Source: Aquiflexum gelatinilyticum
GTDB taxonomy: Bacteria > Bacteroidota > Bacteroidia > Cytophagales > Cyclobacteriaceae
NCBI RefSeq assembly: GCF_024741135.1
Contig: NZ_JANSUY010000001.1
Location: 434,001-498,000 of the forward strand
Length of the DNA: 64,000 nt
Reading direction: 5' to 3'
Made by a program: the position numbers and the translations under genes. Shown here piece after piece: positions 52,215-59,110 of this stretch (the stretch's first letter is position 1; each line of letters opens with the position of its first letter). Under the pieces are notes generated by a model. That model searched no databases and was not told the DNA's origin. It was given only the letters and a program-made list of their open reading frames with translations.

Positions 52215-53110
52215 CAATCAAACTGGTCAAAAAATGAGCTTCCTTTGTCAGGTTTTGCTTTGGGCTCAGTGGATTTTTCATCCTCCTTCATTTCCTCCAA
52301 CTCTTCAGCTTTGGATTCTTCCACGTCTGTTATGGATTCCTGTTTTGGTCCTACACCATTTGTTTCAATTTGTTCTGTTGCTGATTGGATGGTTTCTATG
52401 GTTTCTACCTCCATGGTCTCGGCGACATTTTCCTCGGATGGAATATGGGGTATTTCTTTTGGTTCTTCGGGTAGGACCTGCTTGGTCATCGGTGCTTCGT
52501 CCACCTGTACAGTAGAGATATTTGCTATCGTAAATGCTTTTGCCCTGCTGAGTTCATCAACTATCTTGGCATGAACCTGCACGTTTACTTTCTTGAAAGA
52601 CTCATTGGATGTGGTGATCTTGTCATCCAGATCCTCGGAAAGCCGCTTCATGTTTTTGATGATTAGCTCTCTTTCTTTGATGAGTTTTTCATAGCTTTCT
52701 ACGAGGCTTTTTACATTTTCCTTCAATTCTTCCATGATCTGTTTTGCCTTGGCCTCGGCAGTTTCGATCAGGTTTTGGGAATTTCTTTTCGCCTCATTGA
52801 CCATTGAATCTGCATTGTGGTGCGCATCGGCCATGATTTCTGAAGCCGCGACACTAGCCTCTTCGATGATGCTGGCGCCGGTATCTTCAGCTGTTTTTAA
52901 GGTTCTGAAAAGGGACTCTTCCACGTCTTTGAGTTTTTTTGCCTCCCGTTGACTGGTTTCAAGGGCCCTTTCCAGGTCTTTTTTCTCACCCTGCAATTTA
53001 TCCCATTGGTCTGCCAATACGCCCAAAAAAGCGGTTACTTCGTCTTTGTCGTATCCCCGAAAGTTTTTTTCGAAGGACCTTTGGCTAATTTCTTTAGAGG
53101 TTATGTTCAT
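52214..53110 (-). CDS. DivIVA-domain protein
   Basis: 298 residues from the ATG at 53110; the longer frame would need TTG. The N-terminus matches DivIVA: ITSKEISQRSFEKNFRGYDKDEVTAFLGVLADQW (the F-R-G-Y-D-x-x-E-V core is visible). A long coiled coil follows (residues 40-190), then an acidic, Pro/Glu-rich tail ending GSSFFDQFD. DivIVA-like proteins sense negative membrane curvature at poles and septa in Gram-positives. The role in Bacteroidota is not well known. It lies 5 bp after the WD40 gene and overlaps folB. It could organise a septal or polar complex. Confidence 0.85.
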   Translation of the reverse strand: MNITSKEISQRSFEKNFRGYDKDEVTAFLGVLADQWDKLQGEKKDLERALETSQREAKKLKDVEESLFRTLKTAEDTGASIIEEASVAASEIMADAHHNADSMVNEAKRNSQNLIETAEAKAKQIMEELKENVKSLVESYEKLIKERELIIKNMKRLSEDLDDKITTSNESFKKVNVQVHAKIVDELSRAKAFTIANISTVQVDEAPMTKQVLPEEPKEIPHIPSEENVAETMEVETIETIQSATEQIETNGVGPKQESITDVEESKAEELEEMKEDEKSTEPKAKPDKGSSFFDQFD

Positions 53111-53115
53111 GTTTT

Positions 53116-54024
53116 TCAAAATTCTAGGTTCCAGATGGAGATTTTTCTATCGTCACTGATGGAAATAATGTTTTGGTTGTACCGGCTCCAAACCACTTTG
53201 TTGATGGAAGTGCCATGTCCGGCATACCTCGCTTTGTCAATGACTTTGAGAAGTTTAAAGGATTCGGCATCCCAAACTTTGATGGATTTGTCCATACTAC
53301 AAGTTACAAAATATCTGCCATCTTCTCGGAAAGCCAAATAATTAATGGCATACAAATGCGCGACGATGCTTTGTTTGAGGCTGTAATCAACAGCATCCCA
53401 TATTTTGAGGCTTGCATCTCTTCCGCCACTGATCAGGACTGAGTTGTTAGGTTGGTATCCAAGGGCAAATACTGAATTGCTGTGGGAAATTAAGTTATGG
53501 ATAGGCTCGAGTGTATTCAGATCAAAAACCTTGATGCTGTGGTCGCTTAGACCAGCAGCGATGCGGTAGCCATCTGGGCTTAGAGCAAGTACCCTGACAC
53601 TTTTTTCGGAGATTTTCAGATGTCTTTTGACCGCTTTGGTTTCGGTATCAATGACGATGATCATGCCATCAGCAGTTCCTACAAAAATATTGTTGCCTGA
53701 AATCTTGATATCAAATATGGATTGATTTGTAATATTCAAAGACCAGAGTTCCTTTTGGTCAACTAAGTCAATCACATGGATTCCCTCAAAATTATGACCG
53801 ACAATCAATTGATTTCTTTGTGAATCCACCTCCAAAGCATAGACAGAATGGTTTACCTTGGCAATAAGCTTTCCGTCCTTTGGATCATCCAAATCCCATA
53901 AAACAACCATCCCATCTCCTGAACCCGTAAAAAAATACCTTGGGTCAGGTGCTTCTGCCAAGGCATATATACAATCGTTGTGGCCGGTCAATGTATGCAG
54001 TTTATTTACTTGGATTTTTACCAT
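53116..54024 (-). CDS. WD40 repeat protein
   Basis: 302 residues made of seven WD40-like repeats (for example TGHNDCIYALAEAPD, SGSGDGMVVLWDLDD, TCSMDKSIKVWDAES, SISDDRKISIWNLEF), forming a single seven-bladed propeller with no signal peptide. It acts as a cytosolic protein scaffold. It is the first gene of the minus-strand operon with DivIVA-like, folB, ChaN-like and DUF4268 genes. The 38 bp to the divergent phosphopantetheinyl transferase gene must hold both promoters. Confidence 0.87.
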   Translation of the reverse strand: MVKIQVNKLHTLTGHNDCIYALAEAPDPRYFFTGSGDGMVVLWDLDDPKDGKLIAKVNHSVYALEVDSQRNQLIVGHNFEGIHVIDLVDQKELWSLNITNQSIFDIKISGNNIFVGTADGMIIVIDTETKAVKRHLKISEKSVRVLALSPDGYRIAAGLSDHSIKVFDLNTLEPIHNLISHSNSVFALGYQPNNSVLISGGRDASLKIWDAVDYSLKQSIVAHLYAINYLAFREDGRYFVTCSMDKSIKVWDAESFKLLKVIDKARYAGHGTSINKVVWSRYNQNIISISDDRKISIWNLEF

Positions 54025-54062
54025 ATTTTGCTGTGATTAGCGCTTCTTCCCATAATGGGTCT

Positions 54063-54692
54063 ATGCAAACAAAAATAGAAAAAATAAGTCCTTTATCTGC
54101 CTTGGCGATAAAGAATATTGACGAAGTTTCCCAAAATGGGACTGATTTTTTAAGCTTTAGGGAAAAACTTTCATTTGCAAATATTTCTCATCCTGAAAAA
54201 AAAATGGAATGGAAAGGGGCAAGAATTGCCATCAAAGATGCGCTTGATTGTATTTTATTGCCTTACCCGGGTTTTTATAAAGATGAAAATGGCAAATCCC
54301 ATCCCATGGATGGCTACGGCCATGTATCAATGACACATACCAAGGGCTTGGCTGCAGCCATTTTTCACAAAGAAATGCCTGTCGGAATTGACCTTGATTA
54401 TGTGAGAGAAAAGGTTGTCAGGTTGGGTCCCAAATTTCTTGACCAACATGAAATTGATTTCCTCGGCAATGATCCACTTATCAATACCATAGCTTGGTCA
54501 GCTAAAGAATCCATCTTTAAATGCCAAGGCAGGAGAGGTGTCAGTCTCAAAAACAATATCAGGCTTAATCCTTTCACTTTGGAGGATAAGGTTATCTCAG
54601 GAAGGGTTGAAAATACAGAATTTTCGGACCATCACTACAAGGTGAAAATTGAATGGCAAAATGATATTGTCCTCACATATACGGTCTGGTAG
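54063..54692 (+). CDS. 4'-phosphopantetheinyl transferase superfamily protein
   Basis: 209 residues from the ATG at 54063, chosen since the frame upstream overlaps the divergent WD40 gene and its leader. The superfamily motifs are visible: V-G-I-D-L-D (GIDLDYVREKV, magnesium ligands) and W-x-x-K-E-S-x-x-K (WSAKESIFKC). The layout with a long N-terminal part fits the Sfp/Gsp-type group rather than AcpS. It should load phosphopantetheine onto a carrier protein, possibly the fatty acid ACP or another carrier. The carrier gene is not in the window. Confidence 0.88.
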   Translation: MQTKIEKISPLSALAIKNIDEVSQNGTDFLSFREKLSFANISHPEKKMEWKGARIAIKDALDCILLPYPGFYKDENGKSHPMDGYGHVSMTHTKGLAAAIFHKEMPVGIDLDYVREKVVRLGPKFLDQHEIDFLGNDPLINTIAWSAKESIFKCQGRRGVSLKNNIRLNPFTLEDKVISGRVENTEFSDHHYKVKIEWQNDIVLTYTVW

Positions 54693-54738
54693 CTAGTTTG
54701 TCCGTATATTTATTGAATCACGCAATTCATACCCGAAA

Positions 54739-55317
54739 ATGAAAAATACATTTCTGATTTTCCTCGCTTTTATTTTGGTTTCCTCATCTTTTGCCCAAAG
54801 GGTAGAGAACTTTAAGCTAAAAGATGCAGTATCAGGAAACGAATTTTCTCTTGAATCCCATGAGGAGGCTAGAGCTGTTGTTTTGATTTTCACAAGTCTC
54901 AATTGCCCGTTTTCCAAGTTGTATGAGGAAAGAATCGTCAACCTCAACACTCAATTTGGATCGGAAGGTTTCGTTTTTGCCTTGATCAATCCTCATATCG
55001 GCATAGAGGAAGAAGAAACTTCCGCAGGAATGAAGGCGCGGGCTTTGGAAAAAAAGATAGCATTTCCATTTCTAGAGGATGGTGATCAAAAGGTAACTCA
55101 GCAGTTTGGAATCACAAAATTACCGGAAGTTGTGGTAATTACTCCTAGTCCAACAGGCTTTGCAGTGGCTTATAGGGGAGCAATAGATAACAATCCCCAA
55201 ATGGCGCAAAATGCGAATCTCAGGTACCTGGAAAGTGCTTTGACTGCCATCCAAAACAGGCGTAATCCTAGCCCTGCTTCAAGTCGTGCAGTGGGATGTA
55301 ATGTGAAGCTGAATTAA
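54739..55317 (+). CDS. Thioredoxin-fold redoxin, exported
   Basis: 192 residues with a signal peptide (MKNTFLIFLAFILVSSSFAQ). The thioredoxin-fold segment VVLIFTSLNCPFSKLYEE places a lone peroxidatic-type Cys56 in an N-C-P-F context rather than CxxC; the cis-Pro is probably in KLPEVVV. A second Cys187 lies in the C-terminal AVGCNVK, a position conserved in this redoxin subgroup, and it may serve as the resolving Cys. The family often occurs in the periplasm of Bacteroidota and planctomycetes. Its 3' end overlaps the SirB1-like gene by 4 bp, tail to tail. Confidence 0.8.
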   Translation: MKNTFLIFLAFILVSSSFAQRVENFKLKDAVSGNEFSLESHEEARAVVLIFTSLNCPFSKLYEERIVNLNTQFGSEGFVFALINPHIGIEEEETSAGMKARALEKKIAFPFLEDGDQKVTQQFGITKLPEVVVITPSPTGFAVAYRGAIDNNPQMAQNANLRYLESALTAIQNRRNPSPASSRAVGCNVKLN

Positions 55318-56156
55318 CCTTCAATAATTTCAAGCAATTCCTTGATTTCTTCAGATTTCTCTATTTCCCCCAATTTTTCGAAGGCCACTATCAGGTTTCT
55401 AAGTACCCTGGTAACAATGTCAATATTGGAACAAGGTTCAAAAAACACCTCTCGGGATTCGATGTTGAGATGTTCAAGATAGTTTACAATGTCTTTTCTT
55501 GAAAAAATCAATCCTTTGTTGAAAGCATTGATGTAAAATGAAGCATCAGATGATTTGTAAGTCAGGACAAACAAATTTGGCAAATTGACACCGTAAATAG
55601 GAAGGCCGAGTTTTTTGGCTACTAAGAGGTAAATCGAACAAAGGCTGATGGGATTTCCTTTTTTGGTTTCGAGGACATTGCTCAGCATGCTGTTTCCCGG
55701 TGAATGAAAATTTTTGGTATTTGCGGAAAACCTAAGTGAGTTGAACAAAACCCCATTGATGATCCTGACCTGCTCATAAGGCAAAAGGTCGTTTTTGAAA
55801 GCTGTCCACACCTCAAAATAAATCTGATGCATGTCTGCATTCAGTTTTTCAAATTCCAAATCGGGATACTGATAGGTATTGATGATCCAAAGTCCTGTCA
55901 AAAGGTCTTGGTCAGGAGAGTTTTTCCAATCGACAAGTCTTTCCTTAAGTTGTAAGAATTGAAGCCTGTGGACAAGGTCTTCAATTTCTTTCTGAATAGA
56001 TGGGTTGAAGCTTTCTTCCCACTTTTTTTCCAAAAACGGAATCACAGGATGCCCTATGGATATCAGCCTGTCAATCACATGGCTTTTCACTTCCCTGTCG
56101 GTATCATCCAAAAGGGAAACCAAAGCATGAAGTTCTTTTTCACTGAGTTTTTCCAT
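55314..56156 (-). CDS. SirB1-like transglutaminase-family protein
   Basis: 280 residues from the ATG at 56156; the longer frame would need TTG. The N-terminal 110 residues are helical (HEAT-like). The remainder holds the SirB1/Transglut_core2 signature: NSMLSNVLETKKGNPISLCSIYLLVAKKLGLPIYGVNLP with the conserved Cys in SLCSIY. No signal peptide, so cytosolic. Enzymatic activity is unproven in the family. It follows the acyl-CoA carboxylase gene on the same strand, with a 101 bp gap that contains a heptad repeat. Confidence 0.87.
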   Translation of the reverse strand: MEKLSEKELHALVSLLDDTDREVKSHVIDRLISIGHPVIPFLEKKWEESFNPSIQKEIEDLVHRLQFLQLKERLVDWKNSPDQDLLTGLWIINTYQYPDLEFEKLNADMHQIYFEVWTAFKNDLLPYEQVRIINGVLFNSLRFSANTKNFHSPGNSMLSNVLETKKGNPISLCSIYLLVAKKLGLPIYGVNLPNLFVLTYKSSDASFYINAFNKGLIFSRKDIVNYLEHLNIESREVFFEPCSNIDIVTRVLRNLIVAFEKLGEIEKSEEIKELLEIIEG

Positions 56157-56220
56157 GGGCAAAATTGATATCCAATTTAATAAGATTTAGCGTGAATGTA
56201 AACCCTAAAATGCTTTCAAA

Positions 56221-56255
56221 TCTCAAATCTCAAGTCTCAAATCTCATGTCTCAAG
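56221..56255. repeat. Heptanucleotide tandem repeat TCTCANN, second array
   Basis: Five 7 bp units (TCTCAAA, TCTCAAG, TCTCAAA, TCTCATG, TCTCAAG) with degenerate copies on both sides, abutting the stop codon of the carboxylase gene. Same heptad as the array at 13114. Confidence 0.8.
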
Positions 56256-56257
56256 AC

Positions 56258-57886
56258 TTACGTCTGTATCACACCTACATTATACCGCTCTGTAATCGGC
56301 GCATGATTTGCAGCTTCGATTCCCATACTGATGACTTTTCTTGTTTCCAAAGGATCAATGACCCCATCCACCCAAAGTCTTGAAGCAGCATAGTATGGAC
56401 TCAATTCCTCATTGTATTTGTTTGTGATTTCCTGTAGCAATTTTGCTTCGTCCTCAGGTTTGATTTCTTTTCCGGATTTTTGAAGGGTACTGACTTTGAT
56501 CTGAAGCAAGGTTTTTGCAGCCGAGGCGCCACTCATGACGGCCATCTGTGCTGTTGGCCAAGAATAGATCAATCTCGGGTCGTAGGCTTTGCCACACATA
56601 GCATAGTTGCCTGCTCCGTAAGAATTCCCAATAATGAAGGTGAATTTTGGTACAACCGAGTTGGCCATGGCATTGACCATTTTTGCACCGTCCTTGATGA
56701 TGCCTCCATGTTCTGCTTTACTTCCGACCATAAACCCACTGACATCCTGCAGGAATACCAATGGGATTTTGCGTTGGTTACAGTTCATGATAAAGCGGGC
56801 AGCCTTTTCTGCCGAATCTGAATAGATTACACCCCCCATCTGCATTTCCCCTTTTTTGGTTTTTACGATTTTGCGTTGGTTTGCGACGATGCCGACAGCC
56901 CATCCATCGATCCGGGCAGTGGCGCAGATCAAAGTCTTACCGTAGTCTTTTTTGTATTCGTCTATTTCAGAATTGTCAACCATCCTCACAATGAGGTCTA
57001 GCATGTCATAAGGTTTTACCCTATCAGCAGGCAATAATCCATAGATTTCAGCTTCTGGTTTTGCTGGTTTTTGTGGCTCTATACGTTCAAAACCTGATTT
57101 TTCGAATGATCCTATTTTAGAGAAAATCTTCCTGATGGCGTCAAGGCATTCTTGGTCATTGGCGTATTTGTTGTCTGTTACACCTGAGATTTCACAGTGT
57201 GTACTAGCCCCTCCCAAGGTTTCATTGTCAACAGTTTCTCCGATTGCGGCTTTGACGAGATAGGATCCTGCCAAAAATATAGAGCCTGTTTTGTCTACGA
57301 TCATTGCCTCATCTGACATGATCGGGAGGTAGGCACCTCCTGCCACACAACTCCCCATGATGGCTGCCACCTGTATGATTCCCATGGAGGACATGCGGGC
57401 ATTGTTGCGAAACTGACGTCCAAAATGCTCTTTGTCTGGAAAGATTTCATTTTGCATAGGAAGAAAAACTCCCGCACTGTCTACCAAGTAGATGATAGGA
57501 AGTCTGTTTTCCATAGCGATTTCCTGTGCCCTAAGGTTCTTTTTGGCAGTCATAGGAAACCAAGCACCTGCCTTTACAGTCGCGTCATTGGCGACGATCA
57601 CGCACATCCTTCCGCTTACATATCCAATCCCGGTAACAACCCCCGCTGACGGACAACCCCCTTCTTCCTCATACATACCATCGGCGGCCAAAGCCCCTAT
57701 TTCTAGAAAATAGGATTCTTTGTCAATCAGGTAATCGATTCGTTCTCTGGCGGTAAGCTTGCCTTTTTCGTGTTCTTTGGCAATACGGGATTTGCCACCG
57801 CCGAGTTTGACTGTGTCTGTTTTACTTTGAAGATGAAAAAGCAGCTGTTTGATCTGATCTTCGTTTTTTTGGAATTCACTGTCCAT
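56258..57886 (-). CDS. Acyl-CoA carboxylase carboxyltransferase beta subunit (methylcrotonyl-CoA type)
   Basis: 542 residues. Carboxyltransferase motifs: GGGKSRIAKEHEKGKLTARERI near the start, VANDATVKAGAWFPMTAKK, GIIQVAAIMGSCVAGGAYLPIMSDEA (oxyanion hole Gly-rich), GASTHCEISGVTD and GNSYGAGNYAMCGKAYDPR. The length and the AGAWFPMTAKK pattern fit methylcrotonyl-CoA carboxylase beta (leucine degradation) better than propionyl-CoA carboxylase, but the two are hard to separate. The partner alpha (biotin) subunit gene is not in the window. Cytosolic. Upstream gap of 356 bp holds its promoter. Confidence 0.9.
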   Translation of the reverse strand: MDSEFQKNEDQIKQLLFHLQSKTDTVKLGGGKSRIAKEHEKGKLTARERIDYLIDKESYFLEIGALAADGMYEEEGGCPSAGVVTGIGYVSGRMCVIVANDATVKAGAWFPMTAKKNLRAQEIAMENRLPIIYLVDSAGVFLPMQNEIFPDKEHFGRQFRNNARMSSMGIIQVAAIMGSCVAGGAYLPIMSDEAMIVDKTGSIFLAGSYLVKAAIGETVDNETLGGASTHCEISGVTDNKYANDQECLDAIRKIFSKIGSFEKSGFERIEPQKPAKPEAEIYGLLPADRVKPYDMLDLIVRMVDNSEIDEYKKDYGKTLICATARIDGWAVGIVANQRKIVKTKKGEMQMGGVIYSDSAEKAARFIMNCNQRKIPLVFLQDVSGFMVGSKAEHGGIIKDGAKMVNAMANSVVPKFTFIIGNSYGAGNYAMCGKAYDPRLIYSWPTAQMAVMSGASAAKTLLQIKVSTLQKSGKEIKPEDEAKLLQEITNKYNEELSPYYAASRLWVDGVIDPLETRKVISMGIEAANHAPITERYNVGVIQT

Positions 57887-58242
57887 AAAGTCACTTGGGT
57901 TTAGTTTTCTGTGAATGCTAAATAACTTAATTAACCCACAAGAATCAAGTTGGATTTTTTATTTCATAAAAGCTAAAATTTTAGAAAAGTCATCAGTAAC
58001 AGTGATCAGTGGCAGTGTTCACTGAAAAAGTTCAGGATAAAAAATCAATATGGATTTAGAAACAAAATCATTTTGCGATTATGAATCTAGGTTTTTTGAT
58101 ATCAAAGGGAGTGAAAAGATTTGCGGTAAAAAGAAATACCTTGAGGAGGTAAAGTCTCAAGATACAAGTAGTTTGAAGAAAAACTGCTTAAGGGACTTTT
58201 CAATAACCAACAACCCAATAACCCAATAACCCAATAACCAAT
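57887..58242. other. 356 bp gap between carboxylase and amidase genes
   Basis: Contains the octanucleotide repeat at its right end. A 59-residue open frame (58050-58229) is present but has no recognised homology and runs into the repeat. Around 57993-58025 short CAGTG/ATCAGT words recur. No terminator or promoter box was identified. Confidence 0.5.
58201..58242. repeat. Octanucleotide tandem repeat AACCCAAT
   Basis: Three exact 8 bp units AACCCAAT (58212-58235) plus degenerate AACCAAC and AACCAAT units on both sides, directly beyond the amidase stop codon. The minus strand carries three GGG runs and GG runs spaced by TTATT, a G-quadruplex-like arrangement. Confidence 0.8.
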
Positions 58243-59043
58243 TTACAAAGCCTCTATTTCTTCCTTATACGCCTTCACAGAACGATATATCGCAGAAGAA
58301 AGGTAAGTCTGACCGTCTTTGGTATTGAGGTACTTTTCCTCGTTGGTATTGGAGAGAAAGCCCAATTCGATCAGCACACTTGGCATACTTGTCGTCCAAA
58401 GTACATAAAGCGGTGCCTGTTTTACACCTCTTGAGTACCTGTTGACACGGTTGCTGAAATCATCTTCCACTTTCGAAGCAAGGGAAAGACTGTTTGACAA
58501 AAAAGCTTTCTGCATGAGGTTGAACATCATGTAGGATTCGGGAGAGGAAGGATCAAAACCTTCGTACTGTTCCTCAAAGTTTTCCTCTAGGAGAATCACG
58601 GAGTTTTCCCTTTTGACAATATCAAAGTTTGCTTCAAAGTTTTTGGTTCCCATCACAAATGTCTCCGTCCCATAAGCTGCTTTGCTTGGGGCAGCATTGC
58701 AATGGATGGAAATAAAGAGATCCGCTTTATTTCTGTTGGCAATGTTTGACCTTTCTTTGAGCTCTATAAAGGTGTCGGTTTTTCTGGTATAGATGACTTC
58801 TACACCTGGTAGGTTTTCCTGAATATACTGCCCGACCTGAAGGGCTACTTTGAGTGCAATGTCCTTTTCTTTTGAAATGGCGCCAACTGTACCGGGGTCT
58901 TTTCCGCCATGGCCTGCATCGATGACGATCCTTTTGAGTTTGAATTCGGGAGCATTTGGTCCTGTGGAACTAAATCCTGAAAGCAGGAAAGAAATCGTCA
59001 GGACCGAAATAATAAGAATATTTTTAACTTTGGGGCGTTTCAT
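58243..59043 (-). CDS. N-acetylmuramoyl-L-alanine amidase (Amidase_3)
   Basis: 266 residues with an N-terminal signal (hydrophobic segment at 9-25). Zinc and catalytic residues are visible: His45 in IDAGHGGKDPG, Glu59 in SKEKDIAL, His in SIHCNAAPS and the catalytic Glu in LIELGFLSN near 240. It splits the bond between MurNAc and the stem peptide during cell division or lysis, in the periplasm. It has no AMIN or LysM domain, which is common for the Bacteroidota version. Divergent from the LptD-like gene with 67 bp between the start codons, so the two probably share a control region. Confidence 0.92.
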   Translation of the reverse strand: MKRPKVKNILIISVLTISFLLSGFSSTGPNAPEFKLKRIVIDAGHGGKDPGTVGAISKEKDIALKVALQVGQYIQENLPGVEVIYTRKTDTFIELKERSNIANRNKADLFISIHCNAAPSKAAYGTETFVMGTKNFEANFDIVKRENSVILLEENFEEQYEGFDPSSPESYMMFNLMQKAFLSNSLSLASKVEDDFSNRVNRYSRGVKQAPLYVLWTTSMPSVLIELGFLSNTNEEKYLNTKDGQTYLSSAIYRSVKAYKEEIEAL

Positions 59044-59110
59044 GCGTGTTAATACTATTAACTTTGCTCAGGCAAATTTTACAAATTTTTAAATAAATTA
59101 AAATCACTAA

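Noticed and set aside
53940-54062. N-terminal extension of the phosphopantetheinyl transferase
   Set aside because: Overlaps the divergent WD40 gene and its promoter; the ATG at 54063 is a better start.
58050-58229. 59-residue frame in the gap before the amidase
   Set aside because: Ends inside the octamer repeat and has no recognised features; probably chance.
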